Of a stretch of 64,000 nucleotides of DNA, positions 18,292 through 27,600 are shown piece by piece (positions within the stretch are counted from its first letter, which is position 1; each line of letters starts with the position of its first letter). A model generated the notes under the pieces. That model was given only the letters and a program-made list of their open reading frames with translations, did no database searches and was not told where the DNA came from. The DNA is from CAWABB01 sp963780165 (GTDB lineage Bacteria; Bacteroidota; Ignavibacteria; UBA10030; UBA6906), in the NCBI GenBank assembly GCA_963780165.1, contig CAWABB010000001.1, positions 1,054,001 through 1,118,000 of the forward strand. The letters run 5' to 3'. Position numbers and translations under genes: made by a program.

Positions 18292-18900
18292 ATGATGGGC
18301 AAGAACAGACTAGAAGCATTCAGCGACGGCGTGCTCGCGATCATCATTACAATCATGGTCCTCGAGCTGAAAGTCCCTCACGGGAGCGACCTCGCTGCCC
18401 TCCGGCCCCTTGTGCCCGTTTTCTTCAGTTATGTCCTGAGCTTTACCTTCATCGGGATCTACTGGAACAACCATCACCATCTGCTTCACTCCTTTCAGCG
18501 TGTTACCGCCGGAATCATGTGGGCCAACCTCCATCTCCTCTTCTGGCTCTCACTCTTTCCCCTGGTGACAGGCTGGGTCGGGGAATATCATAGTGAGTCG
18601 GTGCCGACAGCCCTTTATGGCGTGGTCTGCCTGATGTCGGCAATCGCCTACACCATCCTGCAGATCACCATCATCCGGTCTGAGGGGAGCGAGTCCATGC
18701 TTGCGCGAGCGATCGGAAGCGACATGAAAGGGAGGGTCTCGCTACTCTGCTACGCGCTTGCGATTGGCGCAGCGTTCGTCGAGCAGTGGGTTTCGGACGG
18801 ATTGTACTGCCTGGTAGCGCTAATCTGGCTTGTCCCCGATCGCCGAGTCGAGAAGGTGCTCGGGCAAGCGGACGCTGGGAAGGGGACCCACAGGGCCTAG
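18292..18900 (+). CDS. TMEM175-type potassium channel family protein (DUF1211)
   Basis: A 202-residue integral membrane protein. The family signature is at the start of helix 1: NRLEAFSDGVLAIIITIMVLELKVP, with the F-S-D triad of bacterial TMEM175 channels. Further helices follow: VPVFFSYVLSFTFIGIYWNNHHHLL, ANLHLLFWLSLFPLVTGW, YGVVCLMSAIAYTILQITII, LLCYALAIGAAFVEQW and LYCLVALIWLVPDRR, six in all, the usual bacterial subunit size (one repeat, assembling as a tetramer). Predicted role: K+ leak conductance across the inner membrane. I take the ATG pair immediately before GKNRLEAF; a GTG at 18259 would add 11 residues without support. Confidence 0.88.
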   Translation: MMGKNRLEAFSDGVLAIIITIMVLELKVPHGSDLAALRPLVPVFFSYVLSFTFIGIYWNNHHHLLHSFQRVTAGIMWANLHLLFWLSLFPLVTGWVGEYHSESVPTALYGVVCLMSAIAYTILQITIIRSEGSESMLARAIGSDMKGRVSLLCYALAIGAAFVEQWVSDGLYCLVALIWLVPDRRVEKVLGQADAGKGTHRA

Positions 18901-18914
18901 GTTTACATAACTCC

Positions 18915-18948
18915 CCCCACGTGCGTCACCTAGGTGACGCACGTGGGG
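18915..18948. repeat. CCTAGG-centred palindrome P5
   Basis: Perfect 34-base palindrome: CCCCACGT outer arms around the invariant core. It sits 14 bases after the TMEM175-like stop and 40 bases before the stop of the convergent spoVG-like gene, the place of a bidirectional 3' hairpin, though no T-tract follows. Confidence 0.9.
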
Positions 18949-18987
18949 TATTCAGACAAGGGCTCCTCCGGACTCCCCACCGACACC

Positions 18988-19299
18988 TCACCACGGGACA
19001 TCCGGACCGTCCGGGGGTCCTGATGGAGACCGGGGCGAACCTGATTTCCGATCTGAACCGGCGAGCCCTCGGTATTCATCCAGGGCCATCCTGGTGAGAG
19101 GATCCCGTAACTCGCCGGGGACTGTCAGGGTGTCAATGTACTTTTCCCCCACCTTCTTGCTGGGAAGACTCACGAACAACCCATTCTTTCCCTCCACCAC
19201 CTTGAATCCATCGATCAGGAAACCGTCCTCAGTCTCCACCCTGAAGAAGGCCTTGATGGCGCCCTCTTTCTCCGCAGCACGCATGTTCAATATTCGCAT
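18988..19299 (-). CDS. spoVG: SpoVG family protein with Pro/Ser/Gly-rich tail
   Basis: 103 residues. The first about 75 match the SpoVG fold: RILNMRAAEKEGAIKAFFRVETEDGFLIDGFKVVEGKNGLFVSLPSKKVGEKYIDTLTVP, with the hallmark V-x-EG-x-NGLFVSLPS stretch. SpoVG proteins bind nucleic acid (DNA in several bacteria, RNA in others) and act as regulators. The last about 25 residues (GLAGSDRKSGSPRSPSGPPDGPDVPW) are a low-complexity tail, which varies among family members. The gene is monocistronic and bracketed by palindromes P5 and P6. Whether its product touches these repeats is pure speculation. Confidence 0.88.
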   Translation of the reverse strand: MRILNMRAAEKEGAIKAFFRVETEDGFLIDGFKVVEGKNGLFVSLPSKKVGEKYIDTLTVPGELRDPLTRMALDEYRGLAGSDRKSGSPRSPSGPPDGPDVPW

Positions 19300-19333
19300 G
19301 ATTCAGCCTCATCCTAGCACGACATGTATGGAG

Positions 19334-19367
19334 GCACGTGAGCGTCACCTAGGTGACGCTCACGTGC
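19334..19367. repeat. CCTAGG-centred palindrome P6
   Basis: Perfect 34-base palindrome with outer arms GCACGTGA/TCACGTGC. The A:T pair next to the core replaces the C:G pair of the P2/P5/P8 type, another paired substitution. It lies 3' of the tricorn-like gene. Confidence 0.9.
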
Positions 19368-19394
19368 ATTTCACGGGCTATCGGAAGTGGGGCG

Positions 19395-22300
19395 CTATTC
19401 CACGGGCTTCAGCGGCCGCGGGGGGATCGGCGGCGGACCCGGCAACGCGTGCGGGTCGGCCTTCATCTTCTTCATCATGTCCTCGATCGCGTAGTCGAGC
19501 TGCACGTCCTTCCCCATCAAGCCCTCCGGCCCCAGATCCAGCACAACGTCAGGGTCCACGCCGTGCCCCTCGATTACCCATCCCCGACCGTTTGCGTCCC
19601 AACCGCCCCACTCGGGCTGCGACGACCCGCCTCCGTCACGGAACGGTTTGTCTCCCCGAATCCCGATCCACCCTCCCCAGCTCCTAGTTCCGATCACCGG
19701 GCCCAGGCCGAAATCCTTGAATTCCTGCGCGAGTGTCTCGCAGTCGCTGCCACCCTGCCGGTTCAACAAAAGCGACAGATATCTGCGCGACGAGCGGTCA
19801 GGCGTCGTGGCCACCCCCTTCGAATACCGCGTGTTCCCGACTGCGAACACCTTCCGATCCAGGTGCGCGACGATCATCGGTGCCACAAACCCCCCGTGGT
19901 TCCATCGATCATCGATGATCAACCCGGCCTTGTCCCACTGCGGCGGAAAATCCCGCGCGAACTGCTTCAAGCCCATGTCCCCCATGTCGTACAGGTGAAT
20001 GTACCCGATCTTGCCGTTGCTCGCGCGATTGACATACTCTCGACGGTCGTGGATCCAGTCGGCATACCGGATCTGCGTGTCGTTCCCGACCGTCTTCACG
20101 ACGATGCGGCGCGCCCCTTCCACCTGCGGCTTCGCGTTCACCGACAGCTCCACCTCCTGCCCCGCACGGTTCGCCAGGCGGCGCATGTAGTCCTCCCCCT
20201 TCTGCAACGGCCGGCCGTCGATCGCCACAAGCCACATCCCCGGCTCCACTTTCAGGTCCGGACGCGCAAGCGGCGATGAGACCTTCGGGTCGGGGTAATC
20301 TCCCTTGTAGATCTTCTTGATCTGCCAGAACCCGCTCGAGGGATCGTACGAGAGGTCGGCCGCGAGCAGTCCGGTCCCAACCAGCTTGCCCCTCCGGACG
20401 TCCCCGCCCCAGTGGTACGCGTGGCCGACATTCAACTCGCCAAGCATCTCGCCCAGGAGATCCTCAACGTCGTCGCGCGATGCGATCCGGTCGGATAACG
20501 AGCCGTACTGATTCCAGACGCCCGGCCAGTCGACGCCGTGCATGTTCGAATCGTAGAAAAAGTCGCGCTGCAGGCGCCACGCTTCGCGCAGAATCTGCTT
20601 CCATTCGTCGCGCGGGTTGATCCGGATCGACCAGCCCGAGAGGTCGACGCGCGCATCAGCCATTTCTTCAGCCTTCGGGGCGCTCGTCGCGGCCGCGTCC
20701 ATCCTCACAAAACCATCCTTCGTCCGGTACACAAGTACCTTTCGGTCTCCCGAAACATCGAATCCCGTCACGCCTGTCACGACGGTCGACAGCTTTTCCT
20801 TCTCGATCTCATATGAATAGAGCGTCGCGCCCGCACCCTCCTCGCCGCCGTCCGCCGGGGCCATTCCGCGATTCTCAGCACCGACAAACAGAAGCTTCCC
20901 GGGGATCGCTTGAAGGCCGAAATAGTTGCCAGGGGGCACCGGGACCTGCACAAGGCGCCCGGCCAGCCCGTCGAAATCTATCCGCACAGGCTGGACTTTT
21001 TCCTCGCCCTTCCCCTCCTTCCCGTCCTTGCCGTCCTTCGAATCCTTCTTCCCCTCATCCTCTTTCTTCGCCCCTGACGCAGGATCGATGTCGCTCCGTG
21101 CCGCGAACGGAAGCGAGCTGTCGGCCTGCAACGCCACCACCACCGGCACGGTCGCGTTGTTCACGATGAACCGTGCCTCGGCACGGTCCAGGTACGGATT
21201 GATCGCGCGATCGGAGAGATAGTAGATGTACTTCCCGTTCGGGTCCCACGTCGCAGACCGCGAGCTGAACATCGGATCGCTCAGCTCGTGCGCCTTTTTC
21301 TCTTTGCTGTCCCAGATGCGCACCTGCGTGTACCCGTTCTGCAAATTCAGCGTGTAGGCCAGGAAGCGGCTGTCGGGAGACCATTGGTACGAGCGGATTT
21401 CCCACTCGCCGCTGTCGACCGCCGCATGCGTCCCGCCGGCGACATCGCTCACGTACAGACGGTACCGCTGATCCCCCCAGGCGAGCGACTTCCCATCCGG
21501 CGACCAGACCGGCTCCATGTACCATCCGGGCGGCACTTTTCCGACTTGCTTCGGCGCCGCGCTGTTGTCGGCGGAATGCAGCATCAGCTGCTCTTCGCTC
21601 TCGACTTCGGTCCAGGCGGCAATCCACTTACCGTCGGGCGAGAAAGCCGGAAACTTGGTCCGCGCAAGCGAGGACTCCGTGACCCGGCGGATGAGCCCTT
21701 TCTTCGACGTCCGCGCGACAAACAGATCGCCGCGCGTTTCAATCGCGATGCGCTGCCCGTCCTTCGACAGCCCCCAGCTCTGGATGGACGACATCGGATC
21801 CACAAACCGCTCTCGCACCTGCAGCCGGTCGCTCGGCAACGCAATGGGAACTGTCTCGTTCTTCCCGGTAACGGGATCAAAGAGCCAGACGTCCATCTTG
21901 TGCTGATAGACGATCTTGCCGTCGCCCATTGCGGGCCAGCGAACGTCGTAGTCGGTGAACGTCGTGAGCCGCTTCACGTTCCCGCCGTCAGCGTCCATCG
22001 ACGCGAGGTTCGGCCGGCCCCAGCGGTCGGTCACGAAATAGATCCGCCCGTCGGTCGCCCACATCGGGAACGCGTCCTTGCCGTCGTACTTCGTCACTTC
22101 CGTGAAGACGAGGGGATCGAGCGTACCGACATAGATCTGCTCCGCCTCGCCGCCCTTGTACCGTTTCCAGTTGTGGAACTCAAGGCCGATCTTCTGCGTC
22201 GCGATGCGTTTGCCCTGCGGTTCGAACGAGAGCCAGGCGCACGGCTCGAGCGGTATCATCTCGGGCACCCCGCCTTTCAGGTCCACCTTGTAGACGCGGA

Positions 22301-22712
22301 AGTCGCCGTGCGGATGGTCGCGCCGGCTGCGGAAGAGAACCTTGCCGTCCGCGGTCCACCCGATTGCCTGATCGGAGGTCGGATGCCAGGTGAGGCGCGT
22401 CGGCTCACCGCCTGATGCCGGCATGAGGTAGACATCGTCGTTGCCATCGTACTGCGCGGTGAAAGCGACCCACTTTCCGTCGGGCGAGATTTTCGGGAAT
22501 CTTTCCTCGCCTTCATGCGCGGTCAGGCGCACGGCCGTCCCGCCGGCGACCGGCACCTTCCAGAGATCACCTTCTGAGGCGAAGACGATCACTCCCCCGC
22601 CGATGGCCGGATAGCGATAGAAGCCGTCGGGCAGAGCGGGTTGAGCAAAGATGGAAGGGATTAAAAGGAAAAAGGGGGAGAGGAAAAGGGAAAGAGCGAT
22701 CGCGCGTTTCAT
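19395..22712 (-). CDS. Tricorn-like S41 family serine peptidase, secreted
   Basis: 1105 residues. Signal peptide (RAIALSLFLSPFFLLIPSIFAQP), then two PD40-type propellers (about 30-300 and 320-560; repeats such as FPKISPDGKWVAFTAQYDGNDDVYLMPASGGEPTRLT). A Lys/Asp/Glu-rich insertion (KKEDEGKKDSKDGKDGKEGKGEE) follows. Then come a helical C1-like domain with His764 (LNVGHAYHWGGD), a PDZ domain (LKVEPGMWLVAIDGRPL) and the S41 core with Ser989 (GGSDCETLAQEF) and Glu1048 (WVIEGHGVDPDVV). These correspond by position to the His, Ser and Glu of the tricorn catalytic tetrad. Predicted role: periplasmic processing of short peptides from other proteases. It has a normal tricorn-homologue length. The 5' leader is long and holds P7, P8 and promoter/RNA repeat A. 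Confidence 0.92.
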   Translation of the reverse strand: MKRAIALSLFLSPFFLLIPSIFAQPALPDGFYRYPAIGGGVIVFASEGDLWKVPVAGGTAVRLTAHEGEERFPKISPDGKWVAFTAQYDGNDDVYLMPASGGEPTRLTWHPTSDQAIGWTADGKVLFRSRRDHPHGDFRVYKVDLKGGVPEMIPLEPCAWLSFEPQGKRIATQKIGLEFHNWKRYKGGEAEQIYVGTLDPLVFTEVTKYDGKDAFPMWATDGRIYFVTDRWGRPNLASMDADGGNVKRLTTFTDYDVRWPAMGDGKIVYQHKMDVWLFDPVTGKNETVPIALPSDRLQVRERFVDPMSSIQSWGLSKDGQRIAIETRGDLFVARTSKKGLIRRVTESSLARTKFPAFSPDGKWIAAWTEVESEEQLMLHSADNSAAPKQVGKVPPGWYMEPVWSPDGKSLAWGDQRYRLYVSDVAGGTHAAVDSGEWEIRSYQWSPDSRFLAYTLNLQNGYTQVRIWDSKEKKAHELSDPMFSSRSATWDPNGKYIYYLSDRAINPYLDRAEARFIVNNATVPVVVALQADSSLPFAARSDIDPASGAKKEDEGKKDSKDGKDGKEGKGEEKVQPVRIDFDGLAGRLVQVPVPPGNYFGLQAIPGKLLFVGAENRGMAPADGGEEGAGATLYSYEIEKEKLSTVVTGVTGFDVSGDRKVLVYRTKDGFVRMDAAATSAPKAEEMADARVDLSGWSIRINPRDEWKQILREAWRLQRDFFYDSNMHGVDWPGVWNQYGSLSDRIASRDDVEDLLGEMLGELNVGHAYHWGGDVRRGKLVGTGLLAADLSYDPSSGFWQIKKIYKGDYPDPKVSSPLARPDLKVEPGMWLVAIDGRPLQKGEDYMRRLANRAGQEVELSVNAKPQVEGARRIVVKTVGNDTQIRYADWIHDRREYVNRASNGKIGYIHLYDMGDMGLKQFARDFPPQWDKAGLIIDDRWNHGGFVAPMIVAHLDRKVFAVGNTRYSKGVATTPDRSSRRYLSLLLNRQGGSDCETLAQEFKDFGLGPVIGTRSWGGWIGIRGDKPFRDGGGSSQPEWGGWDANGRGWVIEGHGVDPDVVLDLGPEGLMGKDVQLDYAIEDMMKKMKADPHALPGPPPIPPRPLKPVE

Positions 22713-22926
22713 GAGGGGTTCCCCGGGCGTGGTTGTGGGTGGAGCTAGAATCAGGTCGTGCGAAGGACTGGGCGGGGCGGAGATGAAGATCCAGGATCGA
22801 AACCTGACAGCGAAAAGTACCTCAGGATTGGCAGGAAATCAAGCGCGAATCTGGAAGAGGTACCCCAAAGACCGCAAAAAACCCCCAAGAGCACCCAGGT
22901 ACCCCCAGGTGCGCCACCTCGATACG

Positions 22927-22958
22927 CCCGTGTGCGTCACCTAGGTGACGCACATGGG
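22927..22958. repeat. CCTAGG-centred palindrome P7
   Basis: 32 bases, symmetric except for one G:T pair in the outer arm (CCCGTGTGC.../...GCACATGGG). A near-palindrome AGGTGCGCCACCT lies just upstream at about 22907. Confidence 0.85.
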
Positions 22959-23051
22959 GGGTGCGAGGGGGGCAAGGCGGGGGGGGGGGCAGAAATCTCA
23001 AAAATCGCCAGCGGGGGGCATCCCCGAGATCTCCAAAAGACCTACACGAAA

Positions 23052-23087
23052 CCTACACGTGCGTCACCTAGGTGACGCACGTGTAGG
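23052..23087. repeat. CCTAGG-centred palindrome P8
   Basis: Perfect 36-base palindrome with CCTACACGT outer arms. On the minus strand it is followed by GGTTTCGTGTAGGTCTTTTGG, so this copy could act as an intrinsic terminator for the RNA predicted from repeat A. Confidence 0.9.
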
Positions 23088-23116
23088 CAGTGCAGGCAGG
23101 AGCGAGGTGGGGGGAT

Positions 23117-23245
23117 AAATCGCGAAGGGCACCGACGAGCGTGCAGGACCTCCCCAAATCCGACACGTCTTCGATGCCCTTCAATGTATCGCACGATCAA
23201 TATATATCCCCGCCTCCCCGGCCGCAGTGACCGGGGTCACTTGAG
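23117..23245 (-). ncRNA. Repeat A: CRP/FNR-type promoter followed by a candidate structured RNA
   Basis: One of two about 130-base copies (the other at 24460-24589). Read on the minus strand: a GTGA-N6-TCAC palindrome (23227-23240), 22 bases, a TATATT box (23204-23199), then from about 23192 a predicted transcript whose stem GAAGGGCA/TGCCCTTC (23182-23175 with 23131-23124) closes a conserved loop containing GGATTTGGGGAGGTCCT. The palindrome centre falls at -41.5 from the predicted start, the spacing of CRP class II activation. The RNA could be the tricorn-like gene's leader (490 bases) or a free RNA of about 140 bases ending at P8. No known riboswitch matches by eye. Confidence 0.55.
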
Positions 23246-23328
23246 GGCAATTGCCGTGGAGGCGAGCCTGAGGCCCCCAGTGAACCGACGAGCCATCGCC
23301 AACCTCCCCTTCACCCATCCCTGGAAGC

Positions 23329-24228
23329 CTAGTGTCTTGTGCTCTCATAGAAGCGGTCCTGCAACTCCTTGATGGACCGGTCAGATCTGAGCACTTTCAG
23401 CAGTTTTGCCAGCTGCCCGCTCTCACTCGCCAGATACAGCTCACCCAACTCCCGATTGCCGTTCCTGCCGTCACCGGCGTAGTGGTTCGGATAGCGGGCG
23501 TACCACCAGATGCCCGTGTAGAGGTACGGAATGCCCGCCAGCCGTTTCATGTCTTCGCCGGATTCATTCCCCGCATCCCGAATGTGCACAAGTTCCGGCC
23601 GGTGAGCCAGCAGCATCGAGGTCTCCACCTCGTCCGCATGGCCGCCCTCCGTCGTTTTCCGCAGCTCGCGAGCGCGCTTCTCGACCGCGGGATCCTCCTC
23701 CGGGGTGAACAGCCCCACCACATAGTCCCGTCGCTCCGACAACTGCGACTGACAGAAGTACTGGAGGAAGCTCGTGTTCCCTCCGTGCCCGCTGACCAGT
23801 ACGATCTTTGTGAACCCGTTCCGCGCAAGTTCGTCGCAGGTCTCCTGCAACATCTTCCAGATCAGGTCATTGCTGTAGGCGATCGTCCCGGGCTGATGCT
23901 TCGCTTCAAAGATCTGCCCGACGAAGTATTCGGGGAACACAACGGCATACTCGCTGCGCGCGGCTCGCAGCGCGATCTCCCGGCCATTGATGAGATCGGT
24001 CCCCAGCGGCAGATGCGGCCCGTGCTTCTCAAGGATCCCGAGCGGTATCATGCAGACACCCCCTGAGGCCGCGACTGCATCGACAAACTGCGGCGCCGTG
24101 AGCTCTTCATATTGAACCGGCAGCCCGGGGGCCTTCGCCGAGGACACTCCCTGCGCCGCTGCGATCGTGGTGACGCCCAGGGACAACAGAACACAAGAAA
24201 CCACATAGTGGCAGAATATCTTGAACAT
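23329..24228 (-). CDS. Secreted creatininase-family amidohydrolase
   Basis: 299 residues with a signal peptide (YVVSCVLLSLGVTTIAAAQG), unusual because most creatininase-family enzymes are cytosolic. Metal-binding and catalytic motifs are intact: MIPLGILEKHGPHLPLGTD (Glu and His ligands), IVLVSGHGGNTSFLQ, and EGGHADEVETSMLLAHRPEL. The family includes creatinine amidohydrolase and mycofactocin- and riboflavin-related amidases, so the true substrate may be another cyclic amide or N-formyl compound. The C-terminal half (YLYTGIWWYARYPNHYAGDGRNGNRELGELYL) is the usual one. The gene is alone, flanked on both sides by the promoter/RNA repeat; copy B upstream is the likely promoter, giving a leader of about 310 bases. 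Confidence 0.85.
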   Translation of the reverse strand: MFKIFCHYVVSCVLLSLGVTTIAAAQGVSSAKAPGLPVQYEELTAPQFVDAVAASGGVCMIPLGILEKHGPHLPLGTDLINGREIALRAARSEYAVVFPEYFVGQIFEAKHQPGTIAYSNDLIWKMLQETCDELARNGFTKIVLVSGHGGNTSFLQYFCQSQLSERRDYVVGLFTPEEDPAVEKRARELRKTTEGGHADEVETSMLLAHRPELVHIRDAGNESGEDMKRLAGIPYLYTGIWWYARYPNHYAGDGRNGNRELGELYLASESGQLAKLLKVLRSDRSIKELQDRFYESTRH

Positions 24229-24459
24229 GACGCGTCCTCATTTGTTACCGTCCGCCAGCTCTCCTCACGACACGAATGTCCCGCGGGAGACCCCCCCCGC
24301 TTCCTCAACGAGATGCAGCGTCCTCGATTTTCGGTACGCCTGCCTGATGAGCTGAACACCGACTGGCCCCTGGAACATACCGGCGGGCAGGGTGGGAAGC
24401 AAGACGCAGGGAGAAATGACGGTTGCCGGATCAACTCGGCTGGACTGTCGCAGGGACTA

Positions 24460-24589
24460 CAATCGCGAAAGGCACCGACACGCAAGAAGGACCTCCCCTA
24501 AATCCTCCGTGGCATCGATGCCTTTCAATGTGACGCACAACCAATATAGTCTCTCAGACCGCCGACGACCGTGACAGCGGTCACGCGGG
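24460..24589 (-). ncRNA. Repeat B: CRP/FNR-type promoter followed by a candidate structured RNA
   Basis: Second copy of the element at 23117-23245. It has a GTGA-N6-TCAC palindrome (24571-24584), 22 bases, then TATATT (24548-24543) on the minus strand. The stem is GAAAGGCA/TGCCTTTC (24526-24519 with 24474-24467). Relative to copy A one G:C pair has become A:U on both sides, a compensatory change. The internal conserved block is GGATTTAGGGGAGGTCCT. It lies between the uvrA stop and the creatininase start and probably drives the latter. Confidence 0.55.
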
Positions 24590-24645
24590 CCGAATTCACC
24601 CATCTCTATGCATCACGCGCAACTCCCTGCGTGATGTGGAGTCAT

Positions 24646-27600
24646 TCATTTGCCTTTGGCGTTGCCGTTGTCTTTCGTGTTGCCATTGTCTTTGGTGTTG
24701 CCATTGCCATCCGTGTTGCCTCTACCTTTCGCGTTGCGATTCCCCTTCGCGCCTCGATTGTCCCCGGTGGCTCCACTCTCCCTGGCGGCCCCATTCTCCC
24801 CGGTCGTCCCACTCTCCCTGGCGGCACCATTCGCCCTGGCGGCACCGTTCCCGTTCGCAACCCCACCCTCCCTGCTTGCTCCGCTCCTCCTGACTCTCCC
24901 ACCCCCCTTGCGATCTTCCGCGCCCTTCAACACTTCCCGCAAGTACCTGCCTGTATGCGAGCCCGGAGTCGCGGCAATCTCCTCCGGCGTCCCCGCAGCA
25001 ACCACCATCCCGCCAGCTTCCCCGGCCTCAGGCCCGAGATCGATCACATAGTCCGCGCACTTGATGACGTCGAGATTGTGCTCGATGATCACCACGCTGT
25101 TCCCGGCCTCGATCAGCGCCTGGAAACACCTGAGCAGCTTCGCGATATCGTCGAAATGAAGCCCGGTCGTCGGCTCGTCAAAGATGAAGAGCGTGTGCTG
25201 CCCGCGAGCCGGCATCGCAAGGTGTGCCGCGAGCTTGACGCGCTGCGCTTCTCCGCCCGAGAGCGACGTGGCCGGCTGACCGAGACGAATGTACCCGAGG
25301 CCGACGTCGTTCAACACGCGCAGCTTCTCCGCCGCCCTGCGCCCCATCGGGTCAGCCTCGAAGAACCGGATGGCCTCGGCGACGGTCATGCCGAGAACCT
25401 CGTTGATGTTCTTCCCGTGGTAGCGGACGTCCAGCACGTCCTTCCGGAACCGCGTACCCTTGCACACGTCGCACGGCAGGAACAGATCCGCAAGGAACTG
25501 CATCTCGACGCGCACCACCCCGTCGCCCTCGCACGCCTCGCATCTCCCGCCGGGAACGTTGAACGAGAAATGCCCCGGCTTGAACCCGTGCACTTTCGCG
25601 GACGGCGTCGACGCGAAGATGTTGCGGATGTGATCGAAGGCCTGGATGTACGTCACCGGATTCGACCGCGGCGTACGGCCGATGGGCGACTGGTCCACCA
25701 GCTCGATAGCGCTGAGCGCCTCCGTCCCGGTGATCCTGGTGTGCGGCCCGGGGTGCGAACCCGAATCTCCCAGCAGCCGGCGCACACCGCGATAGAGCAG
25801 TTCGTGCACCAGCGTGCTCTTCCCGCTCCCGCTCACGCCCGTGACGCACACGAACGCGTTCAACGGGATCGAGAGGGTGATCCCCTTCAGATTGTTCGCC
25901 GCGGCCCCCTCCACCGTCACCTTCAGCCCGCTCCCGGACCTGCGGTCCTTCGGGACGGGAATCTCCTCGCGCCCGCTCAGATACGCACCGGTCAGTGACG
26001 ACTTGTCCTTCGCAATCTCCTCCGGCGACCCGACGAACACGACTTCTCCGCCCAGTTCTCCGGCCTTCGGCCCCATATCCACCATCACGTCGCTCGCGCG
26101 CATCATCTCCGCGTCGTGCTCCACCACGATCACCGTGTTCCCCACGTCGCGGAGGCGCTGAAGGATCCCGATAAGCTTTCCGCCGTCCCGCGGATGGAGC
26201 CCGATGCTCGGCTCATCCAGCACGTACACGGCACCGACCAGCGATGACCCCAGCGAAGTCGCGAGGTTGATCCGCTGCGACTCGCCTCCGGAGAGCGTGG
26301 ACGAAAGACGGTCGAGCGACAGGTATCCGATCCCTACATCGTCAAGGTACGCGAGCCGCCTGCGGAGCTCGCCCAGGATCCGCTGCGCGATCGCCCGCTC
26401 TTCTTCGCCCAGCGCGAGGGATTCGATATATCCTCTCGCTTCTGTGATCGTCATGCGGACGATGTCGGCGATGGTTTTGCCGCCCACGCGCACGTTCAGC
26501 GCCTCACGGCGCAGCCGCGATCCGCCGCAGACCTGGCAGGTGGTGTAGCCCCGGTATCTGCTGAGCAGCACTCTATAATAGATCTTGTACGCCTTCCGCT
26601 CGACGAACCTGAAGAACCCGTAGACGCCCTTGAAATCCCCCGATCCCTCCAGAATGACCTGCTTCTCCTGCTCGGTCAGCTCCCCGAACGGAATATTCAT
26701 GCGCACGCCGGCTTTCGGGGCCACACGCGCGAGGTCCTTCATGTAGTCGCTGAACTTCGGCGTGGTCCACGGCGCGATCGCCCCTTCGCGGAGGGTCCGA
26801 CCCTGGTCCGGGACGACCAGATCCATGTCGATGCCGACCGCGCGGCCGAAGCCCTGGCACTCGGGGCACGCCCCGAAGGGATTATTGAACGAAAAGAGCC
26901 TGGGATCCGGCTCCTCGTACGTGATGTGGCAGTCGGCGCATGCGAGCTGCTGATTGAAATTGAGCCGCCGCTCCGGCTCGAGCAACAGGATGGACGCTCT
27001 CCCGCTGCCGGATGCGAACGCTGTCTCGATGGAATCGGTCAGCCTTCCGTGGTCATCGCCCGCACGGTATATGACGCGATCCACGAGCACGTCGATGTCG
27101 GCCGCCTTCGAGCGCGCCGGCAGCTGTTCGGTCGTAAGATCGACCACGACGCCCTTGTGCACCACGCGGATGAATCCCTCCTTCTGGAGGTTCGTCAACG
27201 ACTCGCCGAGCGTCTCGCCGGAATGCACGGGGAGGGGGAACGTCACGTATAGCTTCAATCCCTCGTCGCCTTGCGGGGCATGCGTCTCGAGCGACTGCAG
27301 GACGGTGTGCACGGAATCCCGGACCACCAGCTTGCCGCACTGGCGGCAGTACGTCCGCCCCACGCGCGCAAACAGCAGCCGCAGGTAGTCGTACACTTCC
27401 GTGGAGGTACCGACGGTCGATCGGGGGTTCCGGGTGTTGGTCTTCTGCTCGATCGCCATCGCGGGACTGATGCCCTGGATGAGATCCACGTCGGGCTTGT
27501 CCATCCGCTCCAGGAACTGGCGGGCGTACGAGGAGAGGCTTTCGACGTACCGCCGCTGCCCCTCGGCATACAGCGTGTCGAAGGCCAGGCTGGACTTCCC

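Noticed and set aside
18915..18948. Classical intrinsic terminator
   Set aside because: The stem is ideal, but no T-run follows on either strand in most copies, and palindromic symmetry extends to the centre without a loop.
23117..24589. Composite transposon: direct repeats flanking the creatininase gene
   Set aside because: The repeats encode no transposase, have no terminal inverted repeats or target duplications that I can see, and their promoter-like order explains them better.
24571..25998. Plus-strand open frame of about 475 codons
   Set aside because: Antisense of uvrA; no domain pattern.
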